Of a DNA stretch of 64,000 nucleotides, positions 21,315-34,199 are shown in pieces; positions within the stretch are counted from its first letter, which is position 1; every line of letters begins with the position of its first letter. The translations under genes were made by a program, and so were the position numbers. The stretch is from NCBI GenBank assembly GCA_030762175.1, contig CM060841.1, positions 10,952,501-11,016,500 of the forward strand. The letters are read 5' to 3'. Origin of the DNA: Metallyticus violacea. Its lineage: Eukaryota; Arthropoda; Insecta; Mantodea; Metallyticidae. The notes beneath the pieces are model-generated. The model saw only the letters and a program-made list of their open reading frames with translations, did not search any database and had not been told where the DNA came from.

Positions 21315-23700
21315 CCCAAAAGCCCAGACACAATTTCATTTCATTAAACATGTTTTATTTTCTACGGAAAACCAGCAGCTAAACTGAAGGTAGGAATAGT
21401 TAATGCAAGTATTTTAATAACGGCTTGGAAACTACACCATTCTATAATCTTTACACCGTAAATTTCTGTACTGAATTTTAAAGAATTTTCTCCCAAGGAA
21501 CGCAAAATGGATTTTATTTTCAGCGGTAGTCTTTTATAAGATACAAACTGAGTGTGAATGTGTTTGCCCTTACACCACTGAAGGCGATGCAATATAAAAA
21601 TTACGGGTAGGCTGTCATAACGGGTTCGTTTACTTTCCGGTCCAGTGCATTTTGGCGACGATGTAACATGATAAATATAGTTAAGCGAGATGGTAAAGAA
21701 ACTAAAGGAAAATCTTGTGGCTTCATTGTGGAAACATTATAGTGTATATACATTGCATGGCTCTCAACATAACAATTTTAACACCTATCCTTTAGATAGT
21801 GTATCCATTTACACCTCTTGGTTATCATACACAAGTTCAGCCTCCCTTTCTTGACTTGCAAGGACACATTTTCAACGCTGTCGTAAAAAAATATCTCCTG
21901 CGCACACACTGTGGCTGTTCTAACTGTCGAGACCTATTCAGAATATGGCAAGAAACTCGATTTATTTTATTGAAATAATTATCTATTCTGATTCACTCTT
22001 TTAAATGATTCGTATGGTCAATTCATTTGATTCGCCAGCAATAAATCGATATGCTTGGTCAGTTTCGGCACCTAGTAGCTTATAAAAATTATGTCCAAGG
22101 GCTTAGGTACCATCCTGGCATGGTATCATTTGTATCAAAGGTAAGGAAGAGCTATTTAAAAAAAATTATATAATCTGTTCTCTCGTAATGAAGATACAAT
22201 TTTTCTCTTCCGGTAATATCATTTGAAAGTATCAAAACATTTAAAAGCATGGCAATTAATTATCTGCCTGTACACCCTTTAATTTATTCCTTCATAAAAT
22301 ATCTGTTTTATTTTATTCTTTTTTAAGTTAAGTGGGGTTGCATAAAGCCAAAGATATAGTCATTGCGGCTAGAAATTGATACTTTGGTAGTGGATGAAAA
22401 TAAAACTGAACATCTAGTTTTGTCTCCTGCAGAAAAAGCCCGTCATAATTTGGAACGAAATTAAAAAAGATTTCAAGATAACTTGTGTTTTGCATTTGTT
22501 TATTAAAGAAAGTTATACTGAAAAAAAAAACCTTTTATTTTAATTCTGTGTTTCATGGCGTTTGAAGTTTATATAAACATACAATCTTACAAATATTAGT
22601 GCGACTTCCATAACTTTAAATCATTTACACTAAAATCACTTGACTTATAAATACATTAAAAACACGCAAAGCCTCTAAACTTAAGTTTTTGTTACACAAA
22701 ATATGTATAAAGAAATATTTTGAAATGAAATAGTTATCTATATAATATGCGTGTAATTTTGAGGTTTATGGACAATTTGACTAGTGTCATGATCAAGATT
22801 ATAAATTGATAATAAATTACAAAAAGGAATTAATTTTTCATAGCCTTCTGCTATATGTAATGGTGTCCTAAAGGCTTGACGTACAGGCTTAGTTGACTCT
22901 GTTTCTAGAAAGTCTGCATTTGTTTATTAATTGGAATAATGTAAACATAAAATAAAAGAATGACGACTCTTAAAATTAGAAAGGGATCCCAGACAGTTGA
23001 AGCTCTATTGATTCGGCTGGAATGACACGAAGAAGAATATAAACAGTTTTCTGACCACAAGAAAGGAACAATCATGCTGGCACACCCTGAGCTGGCAATG
23101 ATTAAACTTTCGTCTATTACTAACATGGTAATTAATTTTAATTGTAGATTCTTTTTCCTTGTCTTCATTACTCTGGTGCCTGTATTTCAACCTTAAAACT
23201 ATGCTGGAATGCTGGAAGTGAAGGCAAATATCGACCATTTGGTAACGTTGTTGATTACTTAAAAAGTTTTCCGTGCGGTATAAGACAAAGAAATAAAACA
23301 TGCTCCTCGGATCATAAATTAGTCAATTACTTAAACTAAACAGATGACGCTCATGAAAGCCGTTACTGTTATAATGTGAAAATTAATGCACACATAGTGA
23401 GCGTGTTATGAACATAAACTCCATGTTTATAGTAATAAGATTGTATTAAATAAATTTACTGCAATGAAAAAATACAAAAATGCAAAACATTATAAATTTA
23501 AATAATTTCAATAGAGCTAAGGAGTAACGGCATATATTGAGTTATTTTATTCGTTGTTTTCTGTAAAGGTTCTTAATTTATTTCTGAATTACTAAGCAAT
23601 GAATAATTTGTTTGTATTTTTAATGTATTGTTTTAAAGAATAGTTTGATATATGTATTACATTATGTTATTCGATATACATTCTCAGTTCTAACAAAGAA
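21315..23700. other. 2.4-kb interval, nothing recognised
   Basis: AT-rich. No repeats were matched within the window, and frames up to 98 codons lack known domains. Confidence 0.5.
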
Positions 23701-23714
23701 TGTGCGACGATCTA

Positions 23715-23875
23715 TTCTTCTAAGATACTTTTGAAGAAAAGGTTTAGTGCTAATTCGACAGCTGAAGAATTATGTCAGGCAGACGGTGAAGATGTCGGTA
23801 TGAGAACAGCATCGAACTGGTTCAGGCGATTCAATGATGAAGACACTAGCACAAAACATGTAAAGTTATGTTGTA
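23715..23875 (+). pseudogene. Small mariner N-terminal fragment (tentative)
   Basis: The plus-strand translation reads LLKKRFSANSTAEELCQ, then GEDVGMRTASNWFRRFNDED. This resembles the second helix-turn-helix and the WF-RF-DGD motif of mariner/SETMAR-like N-termini. It stops soon after and no catalytic part or termini follow. About 50 residues support the call. Confidence 0.5.
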
Positions 23876-24460
23876 AGTAAGCAGTGTGTTATAACTGTTA
23901 AATTTTTGTGCATAACCCTTTCCTTTCCCTTATGGACTAGGTGAGCGAAACCTTTGGCTGTTCTTTTGTTTCTGGTTTGTAATGATGCATCCAAGTTTAG
24001 TCCAAGATTAAAACATTGTTAATAAGTAAGAAGAATTGTCTTCAAAAGGAGTATAAAGCGACTAAGAAACTATTCCCCTTAAATCCTTTCTGAACAGCGT
24101 TTAGGCCTTTAGAGTACCCCTTAGCAAATACTTTTCTTCTATACTAATCATTCGAAAATCGTACGAAATTTTTTAAAATATTTGAAAAAGTTTCAGCCTA
24201 ATTCATTGATCCTTCAAAATCATGCCAAGCATGATGGCTAAGAAATAGGTCTTATACTAAGAAGTTCATCTTAAATCTCTGTTTTACTCTCTTAAATGCC
24301 TCAACCAAAATCTAAGATGACATATGAAGGACAGCGTAATATATATATTTATATAATCAAAGATCTAGGCTAACTATAAAATATGTTCCCCGTATGCGTC
24401 ATTTTAAGATAAATTGAGGAGTACCATAGAATGTAAACAAGCCGGGACTCAATACATTTA

Positions 24461-25969
24461 GGCCCAGTTGTATAAATGTTGCTAACTGGAAGTTACTTTT
24501 AACTGTATTTTTAAAAAGTAGCTAAAGGTTAGTCATAACTTATATTGCATAAAAATAACCCCAGACTACATAACCTCGAGTTTGCAATAACCGTCAAATG
24601 TGTGAAAACATCGCAAAGTAATTGGGAAATTCCTGTATAGAGCGAGTAGATGTTCAAATGTTCAACCTGAGAAAATCAAGATTTATCCAGTTTCCCACCT
24701 CTTGGACACACACACACACACACCACACACACACACACACACATACACACACAATGTAACTAAAATAAAACACTAGAAAAATTCAGATATGGTTTTATCC
24801 TGTTCTGCTTTTCTAATTATTGTTATTTTAATTACATTGTTAAAAGTGGTACATTATTTTATTATTTATTTTAATTTATTATTTTATTATTTATTTTAAT
24901 AATTTTTATATATATATATTCCTTAATATGTCTTCAAACATGGCTTAAAATGTCAAAGGAAATGCGAGAGCGTTTTAGCAAATGTGAGGGTATTATTATT
25001 AATCTGGTGCTAAAATATAAGGGCCTACTTTAAAATATAAAAACAGATTCGATTTCAAATAAGAAAAAAAAAACATGCAGGAGGGGGGGGGGGCTGGAAT
25101 TCCCAGAATATAATTATATTCTTAAGACTTCTGCATTAATATTCACTGTGTGTGTGTGTGTGTGTGTTTGTGATCTATAGCACCTAAAACTCCAGGAAAA
25201 TTGCGAATGGTATAGAAGCATAGGGTCAATTTCTTTACGTCACCCTCTTCGGTTGCCATTTTAATGAACTAAGGTCGCAGAGCTGCAATTGCTCTAGTAG
25301 CTTTATGGGTGGTTCTACTGGCAGTTCCTTTCTGCACTTTAAATATACCTCCAATAAGTATTTGGAAGTTCCCTGTAGCATGGAACCTTAAAATTAATGG
25401 TATCATGAACACCCAATTCAAAGCATAAATATTCTTTGTTTGTGACTGTAATCGGGGACGTAACATCTTTCCAGTTTTTCGAATATTTTTTTGCTAAGCG
25501 AAACAGCATTTTGAATTTTTTGTCATTCAGTATTGGAAACGGATTATTTCTGTCGAAAAACACGATGGAATTCATCATCGGAAAAGATGTAATAATTAGA
25601 AAGCTGTACAATATACCGCTTGTAACGTTAGCCTTACATAACCTACAATTGAACGCCACTCTGCTGTTATTACCGAAAATGTGAAGCATTGAAGAATCTT
25701 TGTCTACATGAAATTAAAATAAATGTGACTCAGCATTTTGTTTATAAAGGAAGTTGTTATGCTTATGTACCCTGAGAAGTGTTTATTTAACAATTGTTAA
25801 ATTCTAGTTGGTGTTTTAACTTGTGAAAAAGTCGCGAGTTAGATTTAATTGGAGGTTAAGAAGAAATAATCTTAGATTATTGTTTATACAACCAAATTTT
25901 CCAAGTTAAGTATAACTGATGACTAATTTTATGCCCTAAACTGAAGTTAACTCTCTGTATAACTGGACC
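24461..25969 (-). mobile_element. PIF/Harbinger element A with TTA target duplication
   Basis: The left end begins GGCCCAGTTGTATAAA; the right end, reversed, begins GGTCCAGTTATACAGA. The outer 14 bases agree at 12 positions, and a GTTNNCTTNAGTT-like inner part also agrees. TTA flanks both sides (24458-24460 and 25970-25972), the classical Harbinger duplication. The 1509-bp element carries a broken minus-strand transposase, a (CA)n array at 24716-24753 and a (TG)n array at 25147-25172. A second member occupies 56727-59050. Confidence 0.9.
25175..25690 (-). pseudogene. Harbinger (HARBI1-like) transposase fragment
   Basis: Minus-strand frames give an N-terminal FRLAKKY segment, then across a frameshift LILRFHATGNFQILIGGIFK and SRTTHKATRAIAALRP. 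This is the conserved N-terminal part of HARBI1-type nucleases, where an LRFxATGxFQ motif precedes the DNA-binding helices. The catalytic DDE region downstream is barely preserved in this copy. Frameshifts and truncation make it inactive. Confidence 0.87.
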
Positions 25970-25974
25970 TTAGT

Positions 25975-26530
25975 CCGGTGAAAAACAAACAAGCATTTTA
26001 ATGAAGTAATTGCAACCACCCAATTCATTACTGTTAATTGCAAAGTGTATTCGCCTCTCAACCCTAGAACTTACGCTGTAGTTAAGCTTGTATCTTGTTC
26101 AGGTAGATGTTGTTTCAGCTCAGCTCTCATATCACCTTAAACTGTACTAATATAATCTCAAATAAATACGAAATATAATACATAATGAAATGGCAATAAC
26201 CACATGAGTTAACGTTGTTAATGACATCAGTTTCTGCGATTTTGCCAGCAGAAAAAGGGGGAATAAAAAATGGATGCAACATTTGGCCTTTATTTACTCA
26301 CCCGGAAATTCTCTTACTGAAGACTAAACAGCGTAGTTACTAAAGAAAAATCGCTGTGAAAATACTTCCATTGTTTCTTACTTGACGAACCAAAAAAGCA
26401 AGTGAAAGAGCAAAAAGAACATTTTGATTCCATTAATAATGACAATAAACAATTATTTATAAACGCTAAGTTGTAAATAAAGGCATTCAATCTTTTTAAA
26501 ATTGAAAATGCAGCCTCTATATTCAAATTT
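25975..26530. other. AT-rich interval, nothing recognised
   Basis: No element was recognised. Confidence 0.5.
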
Positions 26531-26534
26531 GATA

Positions 26535-26897
26535 ACTGTATATTTAACTAACTTAATGTGTATTCACTCAAACAATTGTTTTTGGTGTTCAGCCAAACAA
26601 TCTGAAATAATTTTGTAAATTAGTAACAATACCTGCCTAGGCTACCATCGATTTTTATAAACACGTGGTTCAGAATGGTAAAATGTTAACATTTTATATG
26701 CTTGTTAATAGCTCTAAACCCATATTTGCTCTTCTCTGTTGGCATTACTGACATTTCGTCTGTTGCAAGGTGGTTTGAAAAGTTAAATATTTATAATACA
26801 AATATATCATTATTACAATTTTGTATACAAGTTAAGAGGAATTATATTTAAATTCATATTTTATTCGTGATATAGTCCTAATAAATATCTTTCATTA
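26535..26897 (+). repeat. Unnamed dispersed repeat R3, copy 2
   Basis: It shares with copy 3 the upstream block aatgtgtattc-ctcaaaca...tctgaaat-attttgtaaatta-gtaacaatacctgcct, and with copies 1 and 3 the downstream block ending cctaataaatatc. Relative to copy 3 it lacks the middle section around the tattcataag motif. Confidence 0.78.
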
Positions 26898-26899
26898 CG

Positions 26900-28150
26900 T
26901 TCTTGAATTTATCGGTAATCTCAGACCTTGTAATATTACTTGTGATTGTCTTCGACTAATAATATCCTTAATCTTTGTGATATCAGAAACCGACACTGCA
27001 AATATAAAAGAAGCTAACTTGTTACACTGAGTGCAACCTTGTGAATAATATAACTGTGTGCAGCGCAGTTTGTTAGATGTTCCTAAACAAACCAGATTTT
27101 CATTAAAACAAAAATAAAAAGGTTACACAACTCATAACCGGATTGAGTTGCGTAGGGAATAATTAATGTGCTGGTTCAATTCTTAAAAAATCCAGCGCAT
27201 TTCTCATGTCAGGATAACAGCAAGAGATTTTCGAGAAGAAAAGTAGTGCTTTTTTATTAGACTTGGCTCACGTGATAAATGTGAAGTTATTGCATTTTTT
27301 GTGATCTATAAAATGATAATTTCAATTTAAAACAGGTTAAAGTCGGTGTTATCCAAAGGGATGATTTCAGATTCTGATGAATTTACTCAATAATAAAGAC
27401 TCCTGAATGTGCAATCAACTCGTTTAGCTCAGTTACTAAAAGAAATTCAATTTGATCTTGACACAGTGGAGTAATGCAATAAAATGATTGATAATAATGT
27501 TATCGTAAGAAAAATTAAGTCACATAAACCCCCCTGTTAGTTCTAGCAGGTGTAAGACGATGAACAATATTCGAGTTAGTAAAAGGTGAATTTATCAGTA
27601 ATTGGGAGGAAAGCAAAATATGCTTAAGTCTCTAACAACTACTGCAGTAGAAAGCAATAAAATCTGTTTTCATAAGATTCGTTATCAAAGTGCTGTCAAC
27701 CAGGAAGAAACGATTCCAATAGCAATCTATAATAAATATACAGAATTAAGTAATAGTATTTATTAAAAGTAAATTGAAATACTACTAGGAGGTGACGTCT
27801 GTTAATTTGTTTCAGAAATATTTTCTGTAAATGTTCTATTCATTTGCCTTTGAATTGCTTGATACTGACAATTTGTTTATATTATTGTTTATAAGCCCAT
27901 TTCAAGAAGCAATTAAGGCAAGCGCCTATAGCGAAATGTTCAAATATTTCAATTCTAGTTGGAGGACATTTTGAAATTGGGCAAAAAGTTTAAGTATATG
28001 ACTATTGCCATTGGTTTTGTAATACTATTTATTTCTTATAAATACTGGGGATATTTAAGCTGCTCAATCTGATAACTAGTTAACTAGAACTGGAAAAAAT
28101 GTGATGGAAACACTGTCGCCATGCTGTGAGCACGTCTAAAAGAGCGTAGC
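26900..28150. other. AT-rich interval, nothing recognised
   Basis: No domain or matched repeat was seen. Confidence 0.5.
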
Positions 28151-28557
28151 TTTTTAACACACTCAAATCCTTAGTGCATTGCTTATAGACGAACGTATAC
28201 GAAGCTGTCAGCCAGTGATGTGAATTTGGGGTGCCCTAAAATGATGTTTTATGAATGTAAGCAACGGACATGGGTCTATGAGAAGTGTTGTAACTGGGAG
28301 ATCAGACATACCGCCAATTGGGTGTCAGTTCTTCGACAAGAACATGGTTGCTTGGAAGAAGTACCACGTGAAGGTCAGCCTATCCTCGAAACACATTGCG
28401 TTGATTTAATTCAGTCACGATTGAATGTGGATCGGCAATGGACAACAGGAAGTTAGCCGCAGAAGTCCAAACAAGTGACATTAAATTGTTGTATTGGATC
28501 AGATTGAATTGGTAGAAATAGAGGAGGAATTTTCGGTATTTCAACCGTGCTCAAAAT

Positions 28558-28876
28558 TGGCCGTTTTTTGCTTATGCCCCCTATGAGAGTATCTCCGGTG
28601 GGAAAAGATGAGGTGAGGAAGACACCGGGCGTTCAGGATCCACGAGTGGTGAGGCACGGATATAAATAAGATCATAACAAGTTTTCAGGAAGAGTGTCCC
28701 AAACCAGCTGAGCTTCCTTTCCAAGGAAGGAGAGGTCATTAAAAGGACCGGTTCCATAACATACGGGGAAGAAACCTTTCCGAAACGCAAGTCACTGCCA
28801 CGTCGCACACAACACATACTCGCCTCGCTTGGCATTTTCAACCCTGCAGCAGAACTAACGGAAGAAATATTTAGCA
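28558..28876 (-). mobile_element. SINE-C copy without recognisable head
   Basis: Reversed, it matches the body of the 45-kb copy: gaatnn-aaagtgcca-like, then a gcaagt/tgacttgcg block, a gaaccgg/aatcgg block and the cctcacctcatc..cataggca end. The tRNA-like head seen at 45783-45850 cannot be found next to this copy. A 98-codon minus-strand frame crosses it by chance. Confidence 0.65.
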
Positions 28877-28879
28877 TGC

Positions 28880-30985
28880 CCGCTTCCCCGCTCTAACCCC
28901 CTGTGACTATTATGTCTGGAGTTCATTATAAGATAAAGTGTATAGAACAAATCCACATACCTTAGAGGAACTGAAGACGAGCAATAAATTCACCTTCTCA
29001 AGGAAATTAAATAGAGTGACGCATAATTCCGAAAGATGGTGCCGAAATGTTTGGAAAATGAAGGAAAGCACTTTCAACATTTCCTTGGGCTATGTTAAGC
29101 GTTTTTTTATTAAGTTAATAGCCAGTGCCTCCGGTACTGTAGTTGTAGTTTGGTAAAGCGCGGACTTGTATTGCCATAAAGCCTTAAGGACAGGTTGCAT
29201 GGCCCTTGTAGCTCCGCCGCTGCTCACGAAAACTTTTGGAACAAGGAACTAACGTCTCCATTGATTACTCCAATGTTATTGAGAATGTCCCCTGTCAATG
29301 GGCGTTTACTGTAATTATTTATGTTGGAATTGTTGACATTAAACAGTGACGCCATGTTTGCAACCTGCACTGTTCATTGAATGGGTTGATGGATATTTTG
29401 ATGAAAATCCTTAATATTTACTTGAAGATGTCACACTTACTTTTCCGATAAATGTGTTGTATCAAATCTGTGATGTATAAGATATTTCTGGGTTTAATTA
29501 TCGAAAATTTTAAATAGACATTTCTCAAATCATTGGAAAATGTCCAGGATGTGTAGGTCCTAGTCTGCATGTTCTCCAAATGTGACTTCAGTTGATATTA
29601 TGTCTGGCGCCATATTAAATCATATCTGCACCTCAAAGTTTCAAGTGATTTCGTAATAAAGATCTTTTAAGATTTATTCAGATAGCGTTCGAACCAGCAG
29701 ATGAAGCGTTTAAGTATGGTGTTGAAGTTTTGTTGTTGGATATTTACCCGAAGGTTCCAATTCGTACACCCCGGGGCTCGAAGTCGCCTTTTGTGCCCTC
29801 GTAGTCACGGGAGAAGGAGATGAAAAGGAAAGGTTCAAATCACACGACAGTGCTTCATTAAACGCCTAGAAGTGTTTATTCACAAGATAACTTGTTGACA
29901 GCCACCTGGTTCGTTACCGCTTTGACATTAACACCGCGAGCTATATGCGCTGCCTGAAATTGCACCTACCGCCCTAGAACTACATTGTCTTTCACTTGCC
30001 TACATTGCTGACTTGGAATATAGAAATGCGTAAACTCAAGCTCCAGACTGTATCTGGAACTGCGTCCTGGGAATTACTGTACTGTCTCTGCGACTGCCTC
30101 ATCTTCCACTTATATGCTAATCTCAAAGTGCCTCCACGTTTCGTGAGAGCTCACAGGGTTCACGGAATACCGCCCACGGATTACTGAGCCTTTGCTCCCA
30201 AACGTGCTCACTTTAAATCCATCAACTCTTTGACTTCTCATTGGGTAACTCATGATCATTCGATGTAATTACATCATCGCTAACACCTGTTCTTTTTCTA
30301 TCTTTAACGAAGTTCCGAGCAACTAATGATCCTATTGTTCGGTTCATACCGGACACCTGCATGCAGTCAGCTTTGTCACAATTGCTCGAGACATTATCAG
30401 TAAGTGAGAGCACAGGAGATTACAATAGGCAGCCTTTCCCTCATATCGAAAAGGTATGCGTCCAGGTAGCCTAACTACATTTTTCTGTTACATGAAATGT
30501 TCTTGCTTGTTACTACAAATTATATAAAATATTTAACAATTATTACTGTTTACTCGTATAAACATTCACACTCAGGCATGCATGGGTTTGAAGACCTGCC
30601 ACACAGTCAACGTCACAGAATGGATTCTTGCTCAAAGCTTAAGACCATACAGAGAAATCTATGCTGGCATTGAGAGATGAACGTTTCATGGCCTATAATT
30701 AACATGATTTTAAAAAAGAACTCTAAACTATGAAAGATGACCTGTGTGTTATGCTACAGGTAAGCAGAAACCGACCAAAGTGCAAAAATGCAACTAATTT
30801 TGAACACTGCACAAGCGTATTTGTAGCACGGATAGGGCTTATAATGGAGGAAATTCAATCGCCAATATGATCAAATTTATAGAAAGAGTCGTGGAAATAA
30901 GCTCATGAGCAGTATATCTGCATGTGGCAGTTGAGATGAGCTCAGTTCTTAACGTTCTGGAATTACCTAGTTGTCAAGCTTCTCA
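28880..30985. other. 2.1-kb interval, nothing recognised; GC-balanced 29700-30190
   Basis: The part 29700-30190 is less AT-rich and CpG-bearing, but no domain, tRNA box or repeat was identified. Confidence 0.45.
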
Positions 30986-30988
30986 TCC

Positions 30989-30989
30989 A

Positions 30990-31021
<32 letters not shown>

Positions 31022-31028
31022 GTCTCTC
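30989..31028. repeat. (TCTG)n microsatellite
   Basis: About eight gtct/tctg units precede tatctgtctctc. Confidence 0.9.
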
Positions 31029-31029
31029 T

Positions 31030-32610
31030 TCACAAATTGTGCTCAGAATTAATCGCTACGTCACGCATCTCAACTACGAATATGTCAGATTGAGAGAACA
31101 AAATGCGTTCTAAATGCCACATAAGTTTAGATATACTTTAAAAAACTACCGCTATGTTTCGCTACCACAGAAATGAAACCTTTCTCGATCCATGCTCACG
31201 GAAATAATGACATGCTGCTAGAATATTTGGCGCCATTTACGTAATATAAATATTGCATGTTGCAATATGAGAGAAATTTACTTGCACAGGTTTGTATGCC
31301 CATGCTCCACGACCCCTGCGTGCAGATAAATCTCGAGAATATATTGAGGCAAGGAAAAGCTCCTGAACCGTGCCAGACTAGAGGTCATCCGATGTTTGTC
31401 TGGGAAAGGAGGTCAACGCAATGAATATTTAACGTGTGTGGGATTCCAAGTGTACCGTTTACATTGCCAGTGCATTCAATTCTATGACCTAGAGAACGTA
31501 TTTCACCTTCCTCTATCCTTTTCCTGTTCTTACAAGCCTCCGCAAACATCTCGAGTTTTATAATAATGAACACTTTGCAAGGGCATCAAATGCTAATGTA
31601 AAACAAATTTCAATCTAAACATATTATACAATGTTAGGAATAAATACTACTCGAATGTTACGGAACATACAGTGACTCTTAAATATAGGCTTTTATTCAA
31701 ACTTGTGGCGTTTAGTAAAGTTAATTTAAACTCTGAAAAACATCTTTTAGTTATACTTTATGCATTAACTTTTCATAGCTATCACTTCGAAATTCAGAAA
31801 ATAATTGTACCTCTGCGTTACTCAGTAAAAATACTCGCTGAAGTCAATTCTTTACTTTAATTGCTTCTTAAAAGATAAATATTTACACATTTAAAATTTT
31901 ACCATTTGATTTCATATAGAGAATCTAAAATGAAAAGTTTAAAAATAAGCTGTCAATTCGATATGTTAAATTCTAAAATAAACCATTAATTAAAATGGAA
32001 AGAGAAATTGTGTATACAATGAATGATGTAATGTTCCGCAGTTTTGGCTCTGGTCGTCTTTAATATGCCTGCTGGCCATAACCCCCAGTCAAACTACTTA
32101 ATTCTGTTAGTTTTGTTTGTATGTCAAATATAGCACATTGCTCTTTTTCATCTCTCTCAAAATATAGTTGCAACTGTGTCGTTTGCAATGTCTAATTAAA
32201 CCAGTTACAAGTACAAAACGTGTGGATTTTGTTTTAACGTTTACATGTGCTCGCTACGATTGACGCTGGGCTGCCACTTTGCTCTCGTAGCGGTAAACGA
32301 TTAATTAGCATTCGCAACAGTGTTAAGTGTCAACTAATGAAAAAGGAACATAACTGGGCTGTATATCACATTACGAGTTATCCAAGACAGAAAGTATTGC
32401 AAACGAAGTCTAAATCCTATATACCAAGCGTAATATGAGCTAGGTGAAAATTAAGAACTACTTGTGTACAAATAGTGTCAATTATATTCATAACACGAAT
32501 GGCATCATAGTGAAGAAAACGTTACATAAGCAATGTCTTGTGGAAATTCATATAGAATTTCCGTAACAATTCATGATTCCTTTTGCTCGGAAGTTTTCCT
32601 GTGCTGGGGA
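31030..32610. other. AT-rich interval, nothing recognised
   Basis: No matched repeats or domains. Confidence 0.5.
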
Positions 32611-32614
32611 TTTT

Positions 32615-32904
32615 TGATTTGATTTGTTTTATTTACGAACGCTCTTTAACATCCCAGGTCATCAGCGTCCCATTCAAATCAAACGGCTGACAAATTTGGC
32701 TCAGAGGCCTCTTTTTTTCAGGCTGGAGGTTCTTTTTAGTGCCGTAAATGTACGACAAGAACCCCACGGCTTTACTTCCCTTCCGAAGGAAACCATACTT
32801 AAGATTTTTATGCCCGAAAAAATGCATCGGTTCTGGCCGGGTTTGAACCCGCGATCTTGGGTTTAGGAGCCAAGTATGATTACCACTACACCACCAGGAC
32901 CGAC
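32615..32904 (-). mobile_element. SINE-A copy 6
   Basis: Head with A box and B box (gggtttgaaccc), full body and attta-type tail. A stretch near 32690 (the ggcgtgaaacggccg part) is shortened. The flanks ctgtgctgggga and ttgtaccaggga are only a possible, weak target duplication. Confidence 0.92.
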
Positions 32905-32919
32905 TTGTACCAGGGAGAG

Positions 32920-33876
32920 TCAACTATCTTTGCAATGCATGAATTGGTAAATTGTTTAAAGTGTGTTAAAAATAGGTAGAATTTCAAAATATAAAAAAGA
33001 ATCCGGAAAATTCTGCAGTTAGATGTCCTTAGATAAATATTTTTAAATTATTGAATAAAACAAATTGTTGATAAATTTGAAACTATTTCAATCTGAAATT
33101 TATTTTGCATAAAATTATTAATGACGCTTTACTGAAATGTTCTGCAAATGTTTGTGTATGTATATTTGTTTGTTCATTACAAATTAAGACTTTTAGCATT
33201 TCTTAAAACACCTAACATTATTTAATCTGCTTCACTGAATCACCCTGCTACTGAAAAGCTTGAATTTTATTTTTATCTAGTGTCTTATTAGGAATGTATA
33301 TTGCCTAAACTGAAGATTTGCCTGACTTGAAAACAGTTGACCCATGGAATAAGCAGTTCGGTTTCTACAGCCGAAAAAAGTGTTTACATGGGAAAACCCA
33401 AAATGTAAAGAAATCTCAATTTCTTGATTTGGGATAGACGCCCCTAATATAACTTTGCATCCGCTAACAGTGGAAACAGTTGAGTGCGGCAGTATGATGC
33501 AAAAATATGGTTATGGTTAGGAATATAAAGTTCTAAGAAATATGGGAATTATTCTCAGGACTGGTATGTAAAAAAAGGTTAAACGTGAATAAAGAAAGAC
33601 TTTGACAGGACACTATAGATTCCTGCAAGAAAAAACAGCTAGTGGCAAGGTATAATTATCACTAATGTATAGTATATCACTAGTATAAAAATGTCAAAAA
33701 AGCAAAATTACATTGCAAAATGCAATTCTTCCTTCCTTCCTTCCCCCCCCCCTCTTTCTCTTTCTTTTCTGCCGTTTTCTGCAGCTTAAGTTTTACTCGT
33801 GTAATGTAACTATTCTCAGAAACTACTCAACATAGTGACGTGAAATTTGTGTGCCTTTTTATATAGATCAAAACAA
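32920..33876. other. AT-rich interval, nothing recognised
   Basis: A TTCC/C-run lies near 33730-33755. Nothing else was recognised. Confidence 0.5.
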
Positions 33877-33877
33877 T

Positions 33878-34198
33878 CTTAATCATTTGTTGTTGATTTG
33901 TTTTATTTACGGACGTTCTTTAACATCTCAGGTCATCAGCGTCCCACTCAATTCAGGGCGTGAAACGGCCGACAAATTTTGCTCAGAGGCCTCTTCTTTC
34001 AGGTTTGAGATTCTTTATCGTGTCGTAAATGTACGGCACGGGACCCACGGCTTTACTTCCCTTCCGAAGGAAGTCATACTTAGGATTTTTACGCCCCGAA
34101 AAAAATCCATCGAACCTGGCCGGGTTTGAACCCTCTATCTTGGGTGTAGAAGGCAAGTATGGTTACCACTACACCACCAGGACCGACCTTAATCGTTT
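33878..34198 (-). mobile_element. SINE-A copy 7
   Basis: The element is 33889-34187. Flanks cttaatcattt (33878-33888) and cttaatcgttt (34188-34198) form an 11-bp target duplication with one mismatch. Boxes A and B are present, with the B box in the form ggtttgaaccc. Confidence 0.94.
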
Positions 34199-34199
34199 A

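Noticed and set aside
28220..28480. Possible transposase helix-turn-helix (78-codon frame)
   Set aside because: The pattern (W.YEK...VPREGQP...IQSRLNVDRQ) recalls a mariner N-terminus, but key residues are missing and no catalytic part or ends are nearby. Too weak to list.
31385..31573. Small minus-strand frame
   Set aside because: No domain, no regulatory context and no repeat match. Typical of chance frames here.
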